A stretch of DNA of 64,000 nt. Source: Actinomyces naeslundii (GTDB taxonomy: Bacteria; Actinomycetota; Actinomycetes; Actinomycetales; Actinomycetaceae). The notes below the pieces were generated by a model that saw nothing but the letters and a program-made list of their open reading frames with translations, had not been told where the DNA came from and did no database searches. Every line of letters begins with the position of its first letter. Position 1 is the first letter of the stretch. The DNA lies in NCBI RefSeq assembly GCF_001956585.1, contig NZ_MSRR01000023.1, positions 18,598 through 82,597 on the forward strand. The letters run 5' to 3'. Of this stretch, positions 53,297-61,828 are shown piece by piece. The position numbers and the translations under genes are program-made.

Positions 53297-54112
53297 TCAG
53301 CGTGCGGCGACGCTCTGCTGCCCGGCGGAGCGGGCGACGTACTGGGCGGTCGGAGTGATGGTGACGGGCTGGGCGTCCGCCTGGTCGGCGTGGGCGCCGG
53401 TCTGCACGGCGCTCAGGCGTGTTCCGGCCCAGGACCGGGAGGCTGGGACAGCAGGCGTGCTGACCGGCTCGGTCGCCGGACTCGAGGCGGGGACGACGTC
53501 GTCGGAGAACCGGGAGTCCTGAAAGGCTCGGGTGGCTTGGGCCTCCAGCTCGGCGGGAGTCTGGCGAGGTACCCGGAAGCGGACGTCGACGATGGTGGTG
53601 TCGTTGACCAGGTCGAGGCGCTGGACCTCGACCGAGCGGACCTGCCCGCCCAGAGTGCGCTCCAGGTGGGCGACGAGGGCGGTCTCGTTGGTGATGGCGT
53701 GGTCGAGGACGATCACCTGGTGACGGTTGCGGCGCATGAGGGCGGGGTGGTCACCGATCCACAGGGCGGCGACGACGGTGCCCATGAGGGCGGCCACCAT
53801 CGCGATCGGTGCGGTCTGGATCCCGCCGAGCAGGCCCAGGGCCAGGGCCGCGAAGAAGTAGGCGACCTCGTGCTGGGCCAGCTCGGTGGAGCGCAGGCGA
53901 ATGATGGACAGGACGCCGAAGAGCCCCAGTCCCAGGCCGGCTGCGACGCTCGCCGTCGACAGCAGCAGGGTGACTGCCAGGACACCGACGTTGACGCCGA
54001 TGTAGGCCGCCATGAGGTCCTTGCGCGAGTGGCGGGGGGCGTAGAGCGCGCCGACCAGGACGGCGAGGGCGATCAGGTCGGCAGCGATGTAGGTCAGGGT
54101 GGTCAGGCTCAT
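53297..54112 (-). CDS. DUF4956 membrane protein (copy 2)
   Basis: 271 aa. The N-terminal part has four membrane helices (YIAADLIALAVLVGALY, YIGVNVGVLAVTLLLS, LGLGLFGVLSIIRLRSTELAQHEVAYFFAALALGLLGG, MVAALMGTVVAALWIG) followed by a cytoplasmic domain (HPALMRRNRHQVIVLDHAITNETALVAHLERTLGGQVRSVEVQRLDLVNDTTIVDVRFRV) and a disordered Pro/Ala tail. DUF4956 is characteristically coupled to VTC domains and may hold or guide the polymerase at the membrane. The helix motif NVGVLAVTLLLST is identical in copy 1, so the copies are paralogues. Confidence 0.88.
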   Translation of the reverse strand: MSLTTLTYIAADLIALAVLVGALYAPRHSRKDLMAAYIGVNVGVLAVTLLLSTASVAAGLGLGLFGVLSIIRLRSTELAQHEVAYFFAALALGLLGGIQTAPIAMVAALMGTVVAALWIGDHPALMRRNRHQVIVLDHAITNETALVAHLERTLGGQVRSVEVQRLDLVNDTTIVDVRFRVPRQTPAELEAQATRAFQDSRFSDDVVPASSPATEPVSTPAVPASRSWAGTRLSAVQTGAHADQADAQPVTITPTAQYVARSAGQQSVAAR

Positions 54113-54314
54113 CGGGAGGCTCCTGTCGGGTCATTCGGACCGGGGGTGGGGCCTGCCGAGGTGGGCGTCTGAAGACCGAGCAGGTGTTCTGGGCGCGCCG
54201 TGCGGCGTGGCTCCGTCCGGTGAATAACAGTCAAGGGGCGCATTCCATGAGCCGGCTGTGAAAGCGACAAGGGTGAGGCATGACTTGGTCGGCCGCCGGT
54301 GTGAAGCGACGAAC

Positions 54315-54357
54315 AGCGCCTCCGGGGCGGGCGGGGCCCGCGACGTCCGGAGGCGCT
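54315..54357 (-). terminator. Terminator between the two VTC modules
   Basis: An 11-bp outer stem (AGCGCCTCCGG, complement at 54347-54357) with a GC-rich inner hairpin, in the 285-base gap after VTC copy 1. It suggests that the modules are separate transcripts or that the second is attenuated. Confidence 0.55.
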
Positions 54358-54397
54358 GGTGAGAGGGTGAGACTGTGGGTGAGCGGATGGCTGCTGT

Positions 54398-55219
54398 TCA
54401 GGCCGCCATCTGGCGCAGCGGGACCTGACGCCGGTAGCGCCCCAGGTCCCGCTTGATGGTGCGGTTCCACCGGTTGGTGGGCAGGTTGGCGTACAGCAGC
54501 GCCATGCCGGTGGCGTACTTCGAGATGCGGGCCGGCCGGTGACCCCGGCGCCACAGGAGCCGGTCCGTGGGGGAGGCCGTGGACGGGTTCTTCGTCTCGA
54601 CGACGTTGAGGTGGCCCACTGACACGCCCGTCTTGAGACGCCGCCCGTCGGGGTCGAACAGGTCCCAGGTGAGTTCGGTGTCGAAGGTGGCTCGGGCCTC
54701 GTCATGGGGCAGGTGCAGGGTGGTGCGGCTGTAGGTGGAGTCCATGACCGGAACGAGGGCCTGGGCGATGGTGCTCGCCTCGTCCAGGGAGCAGGTGGAG
54801 GACTCCACCAGGCGCTCGATGACGAACAGGCGGCCGTCGGGTGTGATGCGGTCGGCGTCGTCGGGATCGTACTTGAAGCGGTCCTTGACGGTCGCCTCGC
54901 GCGACCCGTTGGTCTTGACCTCCAGGAAGCACAGGCCGGAGTCCAGGTAGGTGCGGGTACGGATCTTGTAGCGCCGACGACGCTTGTAGGCGGCCAGGAA
55001 GTAGGCGTCCAGACCGGGGGTGTCGAAGTAGGTCGAGGCGTAGCGGAAATGGCGCAGGCCGTCGATCTGGAGGACCTGCGCTCGCGGGGCGAGATGGTTG
55101 ACGACCTCCTGGGTGGCGCCGGGGGGCACCAGGTACTTGCGGTCGATGCGGGTCAGGAGGCTGGCTTCGGAGTTGAGCTCGGCGAGGGTGATCGTGTCGA
55201 TGCCGTCGGTGTTCGGCAC
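54398..55219 (-). CDS. VTC domain polyphosphate polymerase family protein (copy 1)
   Basis: 273 aa paralogue of copy 2 with the same tunnel motifs (LLTRIDRKYLVP, FRYASTYFDTPGLDAYFLAAYKRRRRYKIRTRTYLDSGLCFLEVKT, SRTTLHLP, VVETKNP, RISKYATGMALLY). It lacks the copy 2 insert before VVETKNP. It follows DUF4956 copy 1 by 129 bases. Both copies look catalytically complete, so the duplication is not simple decay. Confidence 0.88.
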   Translation of the reverse strand: MPNTDGIDTITLAELNSEASLLTRIDRKYLVPPGATQEVVNHLAPRAQVLQIDGLRHFRYASTYFDTPGLDAYFLAAYKRRRRYKIRTRTYLDSGLCFLEVKTNGSREATVKDRFKYDPDDADRITPDGRLFVIERLVESSTCSLDEASTIAQALVPVMDSTYSRTTLHLPHDEARATFDTELTWDLFDPDGRRLKTGVSVGHLNVVETKNPSTASPTDRLLWRRGHRPARISKYATGMALLYANLPTNRWNRTIKRDLGRYRRQVPLRQMAA

Positions 55220-55348
55220 GGTGCAGTCCTTTCCGGGATCGGGGGCTTCATCTGGGGCGGGCGGTGCTGGAGGGACAGTGGTGGTCAGACGACGGTGCGG
55301 TGGTTGTGCGGCGCCGACGTCGTGGTGCTGAGGTGATGGAACCGGTGC

Positions 55349-56227
55349 TCAGTTGTAATGGGGGTGCACCATGGGTGGCGGCGGGGTTGTGGACTGGGCG
55401 CGCTGCTGGGAGGCGTGCTGACTCCGGTTCCCGGTGATCCAGTCGTACCGGGGCGGGGCGGTGGCCGCTGATGCGGCACTGTCATGCGAGGAGGGCTCGG
55501 GCCAGACCTGCTGCGCGTTGGGGTGGACCTGCACGGGATCCTGACGCGGAGCGTCCTGGATGAGGTGAGGGCCCTGTGGGGTCGCATCCTGAAGCTGTTG
55601 CGGGATCTGTTGCGCGTTATCGGCCTCGAGGCGTGCTGGTGGCTTTGCCTTGCGAGACCGACGATGCAGCCGGTAGTGCACCTCGACGATGGTGGTGTCG
55701 TTGACCAGGTCCAGGCTCTTGAGGTCGACGTTGCGCACCGTGGCGCCGAGGAGGTCCTCGAGCTCGCTGACGAGCTCGTCCTCGTCGCTGATGGCGCGGT
55801 CGATTGTGACGGTCTGGTTGCGGTTGCGGCGCATGAGGGCGGGGTGGTCGCCAACCCACAGTGAGGCGAGGATGAGGGCCATGAGGATGGCCACGATGAT
55901 GATGTGGTTCTCGATACCACCGAGCAGGCCGAGAGCCAGGGCCGCGAAGAAGTAGGCCACCTCTCCCTGGGCCAGGGAGGAGGAGCGCAGGCGGATGATG
56001 GACAGAACGCCGAAGAGCCCCAGTCCCAGGCCTGCGCCGACGTTGTCACTCGTCGACAGCAGCAGGGTGACAGCCAGGACACCGACGTTGACGCCGATGT
56101 AGGCGGCCACGAGGTCACGACGTCCATGGCGCGGGATGTAAAGCGCCCCGACCAGAATGGTGAGGGCGATCAGGTCAGCGCCGATGTAGGCCAGCGTCCG
56201 CGGTAGTTCTTGCAACACCTGCTGCAT
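55349..56227 (-). CDS. DUF4956 membrane protein (copy 1)
   Basis: 292 aa. It has four membrane helices near the N-terminus (TLAYIGADLIALTILVGALYIP, YIGVNVGVLAVTLLLST, GLGLGLFGVLSIIRLRSSSLAQGEVAYFFAALALGLLGG, IIIVAILMALILASLWVG), then the cytoplasmic NRNQTVTIDRAISDEDELVSELEDLLGATVRNVDLKSLDLVNDTTIVEVHYRL domain and a long Pro/Gln-rich tail. It is the first gene of the VTC cluster; a perfect 14-bp palindrome lies 47 bases upstream. Confidence 0.88.
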   Translation of the reverse strand: MQQVLQELPRTLAYIGADLIALTILVGALYIPRHGRRDLVAAYIGVNVGVLAVTLLLSTSDNVGAGLGLGLFGVLSIIRLRSSSLAQGEVAYFFAALALGLLGGIENHIIIVAILMALILASLWVGDHPALMRRNRNQTVTIDRAISDEDELVSELEDLLGATVRNVDLKSLDLVNDTTIVEVHYRLHRRSRKAKPPARLEADNAQQIPQQLQDATPQGPHLIQDAPRQDPVQVHPNAQQVWPEPSSHDSAASAATAPPRYDWITGNRSQHASQQRAQSTTPPPPMVHPHYN

Positions 56228-56274
56228 GATGAGGAGTCCTTGGAGTGGGGAGTTGGGCTGGGAACCGCATTATT

Positions 56275-56288
56275 ACGATATCGTAACG
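56275..56288. promoter_or_regulatory. Perfect palindrome upstream of VTC cluster
   Basis: TTACGATATCGTAA is a perfect 14-bp palindrome, 47 bases before DUF4956 copy 1. A further ACGATAA follows immediately and another TTACGA at 56303. Likely operator. Confidence 0.5.
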
Positions 56289-56700
56289 ATAAATCGACCC
56301 TTACGAAAATTGCTAGAGTTGAAGCCTCTCCTTCGGTGTGAGACTGCGTACTCTCACCGCGCCTGTCCGCCGCCTCTCAGGTGTTCGTGTGTGCGTCTTG
56401 TGTCCTCAGGTGCGATGTCGCTGGTGGCGGATGCTTGAAAGAAACATCTTCAACCATCTCCGGTTCTGATTGTTGGCTGTCGGTTTGCTGGGAGTGGCGA
56501 CACGCCGAGCGGGTACGTCTGAGGAGATGAATTTCTCCTCTCCGTCCCCAGGGGTGGGGGTAGATCGCCGGCGGACACCGAGTCTCCCTGTGGCTAAGGG
56601 CTCCGAATAGATGTCACACCCGTGTAAGACCATCGTTCTGCGGATCGTGGAGCCGGGGTGCGGCGTCGCCATCAAGGTGGCTGTCAGCCCTCTCCACTGG

Positions 56701-56730
56701 CCGTCCACAACTCGGTGAGCGTTTTCCACA
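56701..56730 (+). promoter_or_regulatory. DnaA-like boxes upstream of nrdHIE
   Basis: CCGTCCACA and TTTTCCACA, each keeping the TCCACA core, lie 21 bases apart and about 200 bases before nrdH. Control of nrd genes by DnaA is known in E. coli; here it is inferred. Confidence 0.35.
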
Positions 56731-56931
56731 GAAGGGAGGGGTGGTGTGCACAGGACCACGTCAGACACAGCATCTTGGGGTGGTGGACCGGGCCTACCCC
56801 AAGGGGTAGTGTCTTGCTCCGCGGGGCCGTTCTGGCCTCCCGCGAATGACAAGCGTGTGGTGCCGCCGGCTCAGTCCCTGCTCGGGGACGGACCGCAGTC
56901 ACCGCCACCGGACCCTGAGGAAGAGACGGCC

Positions 56932-57177
56932 ATGGCGATCACCATCTACAGCAAGCCCAACTGCGTTCAGTGCACGGCCACCTACCGCGCCATGGACAAG
57001 GCCGGTCTGTCCTACGAGACGGTTGACATTTCCCTGGACGCTCAGGCCCTCGAGCAGGTCAAGTCCCTGGGATACGCCCAGGCCCCTGTCGTCGTCGCCG
57101 GAGAGGACCACTGGTCCGGCTTCCGTCCGGACAAGATCAAGACCCTCGCGCTCGCCGTCGAGTCCGTCGCGGTCTGA
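56932..57177 (+). CDS. nrdH: Glutaredoxin-like NrdH redoxin
   Basis: 81 aa, the electron donor for class Ib ribonucleotide reductase. The redox site is C11-V-Q-C14 ([19 protein letters not shown]), and the C-terminal [11 protein letters not shown] matches the NrdH-specific W/SGFRPD motif. The ATG at 56932 has GAGGAAG upstream. First gene of nrdHIE. Confidence 0.96.
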   Translation: MAITIYSKPNCVQCTATYRAMDKAGLSYETVDISLDAQALEQVKSLGYAQAPVVVAGEDHWSGFRPDKIKTLALAVESVAV

Positions 57178-57193
57178 GACCGCGGGGCGCGCC

Positions 57194-57604
57194 GTGAGTA
57201 GCGGGCCTCTGCTGGTCTACTTCTCCTCCACCTCGGAGAACACGCACCGATTCGTGGGCAAGCTCGGCTTCCCGACGGCGCGCATCCCCTTAAGGCGGAC
57301 GGACCCGCCGCTGACCGTGGACGAGGAGTACGTCCTGGTCGTGCCCACTTACGGCGGCGGCTCCGTCAAGGGGGCGGTGCCCAAGCAGGTCATCGCCTTC
57401 CTCAACAACCCGGACAACCGGGCCCTGTGTCGGGGCGTCATCGCCTCGGGCAACACCAACTTCGGCCAGGCCTACTGCCTGGCGGGTGACATCATCGCCA
57501 GCAAGCTGGGGGTGCCGTTCCTGTACCGCTACGAGCTGCTCGGCACCCCCACGGACGTCGCACGCGTCAAAGAAGGATTGGAAGACTTTTGGCAGACACG
57601 CTGA
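57194..57604 (+). CDS. nrdI: Flavodoxin-like NrdI
   Basis: 136 aa. The FMN-binding start [16 protein letters not shown] and the [20 protein letters not shown] and [18 protein letters not shown] loops are characteristic of NrdI, which helps generate the manganese-tyrosyl radical cofactor in NrdF. The start GTG at 57194 is 16 bases after nrdH. Its end overlaps nrdE by 16 bases. Confidence 0.95.
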   Translation: MSSGPLLVYFSSTSENTHRFVGKLGFPTARIPLRRTDPPLTVDEEYVLVVPTYGGGSVKGAVPKQVIAFLNNPDNRALCRGVIASGNTNFGQAYCLAGDIIASKLGVPFLYRYELLGTPTDVARVKEGLEDFWQTR

Positions 57605-59745
57605 CGGACACCGGCTCAGAGACCGTGTCCTCCCCGGATCTGGACTACCACGCGCTCAACGCGAAGCTGAACCTCTACGACGCGAACGGCAAGATCCAGT
57701 TCGACGCCGACCATGAGGCGGCTCGGCAGTACTTCCTTCAGCACGTCAACCAGAACACGGTCTTCTTCCACGACCTGGAGGAGAAGCTCGAGTACCTGGT
57801 CGAGGAGGGCTACTACGAGGGCCACATCCTGGACAAGTACTCCCCGGAGTTCGTCAAGACCGCCTTCAAGGCCGCCTACGCCCACAAGTTCCGCTTCGAG
57901 ACCTTCCTGGGCGCCTTCAAGTACTACACGTCCTACACACTCAAGACCTTCGACGGGAAGCGGTACCTGGAGCGCTTCGAGGACCGTGTCACCATGGTGG
58001 CCCTCACCTTGGCCGACGGCGATGAGCAGCTGGCCCTCGACCTCATCGACGAGATGATGTCCGGCCGCTTCCAGCCAGCCACCCCCACCTTCCTCAACGA
58101 GGGCAAGGCCCAGCGCGGCGAGCCCGTTTCCTGCTTCCTGGTGCGCATCGAGGACAATATGGAGTCGATCGCCCGCGGCATCAACTCCGCCCTCCAGCTG
58201 TCCAAGCGCGGTGGGGGAGTGGCCCTCCTGCTGAGCAACCTGCGGGAGATGGGCGCTCCCATCAAGCGCATCGAGAACCAGTCCAGCGGCGTCATTCCCG
58301 TCATGAAGCTGCTGGAGGACTCCTTCTCCTACGCCAACCAGCTCGGGGCCCGTCAGGGTGCTGGGGCCGTGTACCTGCACGCCCACCACCCCGACATCAT
58401 GCGTTTCCTGGACACCAAGCGCGAGAACGCCGACGAGAAGATCCGTATCAAGACCCTCTCGCTGGGCGTCGTTATCCCAGACATCACCTTCGAGCTGGCC
58501 CGCAACAACGAGGACATGTACCTCTTCAGCCCCTACGACGTCGAGCGCGTCTACGGCATGCCGTTCGCGGACATCAACGTCACCGAGAAGTACCGCGAGA
58601 TGGTGGACGACGGGCGCATCAAGAAGAAGAAGATCAACGCCCGCACCTTCTTCCAGACCCTGGCAGAGATCCAGTTCGAGTCCGGCTACCCGTACGTCAT
58701 GTTCGAGGACACGGTCAATAGGGCCAACCCCATCAAGGGCAAGGTTGTTATGTCCAACCTGTGCTCCGAGATCCTTCAGGTCTCCGAGCCCAGCGAGCTC
58801 AACGAGGACCTCACCTTCGCCCACGTGGGCAAGGACATCTCCTGCAACCTGGGCAGCCTCAACATCGCCAAGACGATGGACTCCCCGGACTTCGCCCGCA
58901 CGATCCGCACCGCCGTGCGCGGCCTGACCGCTGTCAGCGACCAGACCCACCTGCCCAGCGTTCCCTCCATCGACCGCGGCAACCACGAGTCGCACGCCAT
59001 TGGTCTGGGGCAAATGAACCTCCACGGCTTCCTGGCGCGCGAGCGCATCCACTACGGCTCCGAGGAGGGCCTGGACTTCACCAACGTCTACTTCGCCAGC
59101 GTCCTGTTCGCCGCCCTGACGGCGTCGAACGAGCTGGCCGTGGAGCGCGATGAGAGCTTCGTGGGTTTCGAGGACTCGACCTACGCCTCCGGCGAGTTCT
59201 TCGAGAAGTACGTGACCCAGGACTTCGTGCCGGTCACCGAGCGCGTCAAAGAGATCTTCGCCGCCTCCAGCGTGCACGTGCCCACCCGTGAGGACTGGGC
59301 CGAGCTGGCCGCCAAGATCAAGGAGGGCGGCCTGTACAACCGCAACCTGCAGGCCGTGCCGCCCACCGGCTCTATCTCCTACATCAACAACTCAACGTCC
59401 TCGATCCACCCGATCGTGGCCAAGGTGGAGATCCGCAAGGAGGGCAAGATCGGCCGCGTCTACTACCCGGCGCCCTTCATGACGAATGACAACCTGGAGT
59501 ACTACCAGGACGCCTACGAGATCGGCCCCGAGAAGATCATCGACACCTACGCCGCGGCCACCCAGCACGTGGACCAGGGGCTGAGCCTCACGCTGTTCTT
59601 CCCGGACACGGCCACCACCCGCGATGTCAACCGCGCCCAGATCTACGCGTGGCGCAAGGGCATCAAGACCCTCTACTACATCCGCCTGCGTCAGGCCGCC
59701 CTGACCGGTACCGAGGTGGAGGGCTGCGTCTCCTGCATGCTGTGA
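57589..59745 (+). CDS. nrdE: Class Ib ribonucleoside-diphosphate reductase alpha subunit
   Basis: 718 aa catalytic subunit. Typical NrdE motifs are present ([80 protein letters not shown] with the redox Cys pair at the end). The start is TTG at 57589, overlapping nrdI, with GGAAG before it. It reduces ribonucleotides with NrdF, which is not found in the following 4 kb of the window. Confidence 0.95.
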   Translation: MADTLTDTGSETVSSPDLDYHALNAKLNLYDANGKIQFDADHEAARQYFLQHVNQNTVFFHDLEEKLEYLVEEGYYEGHILDKYSPEFVKTAFKAAYAHKFRFETFLGAFKYYTSYTLKTFDGKRYLERFEDRVTMVALTLADGDEQLALDLIDEMMSGRFQPATPTFLNEGKAQRGEPVSCFLVRIEDNMESIARGINSALQLSKRGGGVALLLSNLREMGAPIKRIENQSSGVIPVMKLLEDSFSYANQLGARQGAGAVYLHAHHPDIMRFLDTKRENADEKIRIKTLSLGVVIPDITFELARNNEDMYLFSPYDVERVYGMPFADINVTEKYREMVDDGRIKKKKINARTFFQTLAEIQFESGYPYVMFEDTVNRANPIKGKVVMSNLCSEILQVSEPSELNEDLTFAHVGKDISCNLGSLNIAKTMDSPDFARTIRTAVRGLTAVSDQTHLPSVPSIDRGNHESHAIGLGQMNLHGFLARERIHYGSEEGLDFTNVYFASVLFAALTASNELAVERDESFVGFEDSTYASGEFFEKYVTQDFVPVTERVKEIFAASSVHVPTREDWAELAAKIKEGGLYNRNLQAVPPTGSISYINNSTSSIHPIVAKVEIRKEGKIGRVYYPAPFMTNDNLEYYQDAYEIGPEKIIDTYAAATQHVDQGLSLTLFFPDTATTRDVNRAQIYAWRKGIKTLYYIRLRQAALTGTEVEGCVSCML

Positions 59746-59775
59746 GCCTGCGACCGTTGGCTGCCGGCCAGTAAC

Positions 59776-59821
59776 CGACGTCGGGGCCGGGAGGATATGA
59801 GCCCAACCGGCCCCGACGTCG
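59776..59821 (+). terminator. Terminator after nrdE
   Basis: Perfect 15-bp stem (CGACGTCGGGGCCGG, complement at 59807-59821), 16-base loop. It closes the nrdHIE transcript. Confidence 0.75.
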
Positions 59822-60572
59822 TGCTGGATGGAGAGCTACGTGCGCGAGCCGCTCCGTTGGTGCGCAAAACCCGGCTCGCCCACCGTCCGGAAGGCTGCCG
59901 GGTCCACTTCGCAGGGCTACTGCCCTGAGCGGTTTGAGTCTACCCGGTGACCGGAGAGGTGGCGGTTACAGCGCAAGCGCCGGGCCCACATGACGACACG
60001 GGTGCGCCGGCGCTTCCTTCCACTCCGCGCCGTAACGCGGTGGCATCGCCATTTTAGGGGTGCGTCAGTAGGTGGTGTGGACGCCACGCGATCCGGGGGC
60101 GTGGTCGCCCTGGTGCGCCCGGCATGTAGTGCACGAGGCGTGGGTGCTACTGGGGGAGGTGCGGGTGTAATCCATGGGGGTCGGAGTCTCGTGCAGTACG
60201 GACAGCCCTTGGTCAGTACCACCCGACCCTCGTGGAGCAGGCACCTGGAGATGGTGGCGGCAGCACCCGCGACAAGCTCCGCTACGGACCATTGGGCCAG
60301 TGATGGCGTCATGACTCGTCAACGCGGTTCGCGCCGACGGTACGAGGTGGTGTCGGTCGAGGGCCTTGAGCGTGCACCGTTGTTCCTCGTCGTGCTGGAG
60401 CGGTGCCGGTCGGAACGCTGATCGCTATCGATCATGACCTTGCGTTGGCCCCTGGGAAAGGATGGACAAGACGATGTGCGACGTGAGGATCGGCCGCGAG
60501 GCGGATAGCCGGCCGGTGTCGGGGCGCTCACTCTGGGCCGGATCGCGCAGGTGTCCGCCTGATGGCAACGGC
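59822..60572. other. Region without a confident gene
   Basis: About 750 bases after the nrdE terminator. Several short overlapping frames exist on both strands (for example minus strand 59917-60312 with a CPYC motif), but none has a ribosome site, a recognisable domain and matching codon use together. It may be decayed coding sequence. Confidence 0.4.
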
Positions 60573-60713
60573 TCACCTGATGGCTGAAGACTCCTCGGCA
60601 CGACGACGCAGCTCGCGCACGGTGGCGTGCGGGTCCTCCCCGGCCGGGAACCCGCGCAGGCGCCAGTACATCGCCAGCAGGGAGCCGGTGATCGTGTGCC
60701 AGAAGGTTGTCAC
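60573..60713 (-). CDS. Possible 46-aa small protein
   Basis: Starts at GTG 60713 and reads VTTFWHTITGSLLAMYWRLRGFP, then an Arg/Glu-rich tail. It lies 32 bases after the kinase stop on the same strand. There is no clear ribosome site and no family; included because codon use is like neighbouring genes. Confidence 0.3.
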   Translation of the reverse strand: MTTFWHTITGSLLAMYWRLRGFPAGEDPHATVRELRRRAEESSAIR

Positions 60714-60745
60714 TGCGCGGACGCTGGTGCAGAGGTGCCGAGGCG

Positions 60746-61453
60746 CTATTCGAGCTCGTCGTCGGCGCCGTCGTCGGAGTCGGGCTCGTCCTCGGGCTCG
60801 CGCCATACCTCATCGCAGCGGTGGACGCTTGTGGCGATGAGGCGGGCGTTGGGCAGGTCCACTGTGCGTACCCAGTGACCGGCGTCGAGGGCGTTTCTGC
60901 CGAAGTCCTCATGCCGGTTGATAAGCCGCACCACGAGTTCCTCCTCAGGCACATCGATGTGGATGAGGAGGTCGATCCGCTCTCGTACTGCACCCCAGCC
61001 GCGTGTCTCGAGCGCAAGGTAGTTGCCCTCGGTGACGACGACGCCGGTTCCGGAGACGACGCCCCCAGCCGACACCGACTCGTGCAGGTCGCGCCGATAG
61101 ACCGGGACGAAGACCTGATGGGCGCCGTCGGCTCGCACCCGGTCCAGGGCTGCCAGGTAGCCTTCGACGTCGAAGGTGTCCGGGGCGCCCTTGCGGTGAT
61201 GGCGGTCCAGCTCGTCGAGGACGGCGTTGGACAGGTGGAAGCCGTCCATGGCGACGAGCCCGGCGAAGAGGTCGGCCTCCTTGAGCCGGCCTTCCAGGTC
61301 TGCGGCGATCGTCGACTTCCCCGAACCGGGTGCCCCGACGAGCCCGACGAGGAGGCGTTCTGGTGCGTCGTCGGCCGCCAACCGCTGCGTGAGCTGGTCG
61401 ACGAGGTTGCTGATAAGGGTGGAGAATTCGCCCACCCGAACCGTGGGGCTCAT
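60746..61453 (-). CDS. Nucleoside/nucleotide kinase family P-loop protein
   Basis: 235 aa. Walker A is GAPGSGKST at residues 40-48; DGFHLSNAVLDELDRHHRKGAPDTFD matches the uridine kinase/pantothenate kinase/fructose-kinase branch, and VTEGNYLALE and an arginine-rich RLINRHEDFGRNALDAGHWV lid follow. Such proteins phosphorylate nucleosides, pantothenate or sugars; substrate is not deducible. Single gene with a CTCAGTCA-N6-TGACTGAG inverted repeat at 61466-61487 just before the start. Confidence 0.88.
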   Translation of the reverse strand: MSPTVRVGEFSTLISNLVDQLTQRLAADDAPERLLVGLVGAPGSGKSTIAADLEGRLKEADLFAGLVAMDGFHLSNAVLDELDRHHRKGAPDTFDVEGYLAALDRVRADGAHQVFVPVYRRDLHESVSAGGVVSGTGVVVTEGNYLALETRGWGAVRERIDLLIHIDVPEEELVVRLINRHEDFGRNALDAGHWVRTVDLPNARLIATSVHRCDEVWREPEDEPDSDDGADDELE

Positions 61454-61828
61454 GGAACTATTATCTCAGTCAACTATCTGACTGAGGAGCAGATGCGGTA
61501 TCTGTATCCATTGTGATGCCTTGAAGACCGAGCGTCAGGGAGTGGATGCGGTGACGTAGGGAAAAAGGGACAGAAGGACGCCGGCTTGCCCATGGCCTTG
61601 CACAGGTGGGCTATGCGGCGGTCATGTATGTCGTTGTTGCGCCGGGATGGAGACCCCTGACGGCCGTGCGGAGAGTTTGGGCAGGGTTGTGCGCTTTAGC
61701 AGGTTGAGATCCGATGGCCGCAAAGTTGTGACTGCAGATGAGACCTGCGCCACTGACCCTCGCCCTCGAGGAATCTAAATTCAGGCAATTGTAAGCCTCT
61801 TCTCAGAATTCTCTCGAAAGGTCGCCCG
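61454..61828. promoter_or_regulatory. Divergent upstream region of kinase and adhesin
   Basis: 375 bases without a gene. Next to the kinase is CTCAGTCA-N6-TGACTGAG (8-bp inverted repeat, 61466-61487), a candidate operator. Next to the adhesin is an AT-rich stretch (61776-61815) that may hold its promoter. Confidence 0.45.

Larger units (their letters stand above)
56228..56931. promoter_or_regulatory. Divergent region of VTC cluster and nrdHIE
   Basis: 704 bases, no convincing gene. Left part: TTACGATATCGTAA perfect palindrome (56275-56288) in an AT-rich promoter-like stretch for the VTC cluster. Right part: DnaA-like boxes CCGTCCACA (56701-56709) and TTTTCCACA (56722-56730), and a CTACCCC-AA-GGGGTAG palindrome (56794-56809) upstream of nrdH. 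The middle shows nothing clear. Confidence 0.5.

Noticed and set aside
56797..56812. Possible NrdR box upstream of nrdH
   Set aside because: Only the TAGTGT half matches the 16-bp consensus; the other half is CCCC, and no second box at the expected spacing is seen.
59917..60421. Overlapping short frames on both strands, one with CPYC and clustered cysteines
   Set aside because: The cysteine-containing stretches fall in different frames, no start site stands out and no family is recognised.
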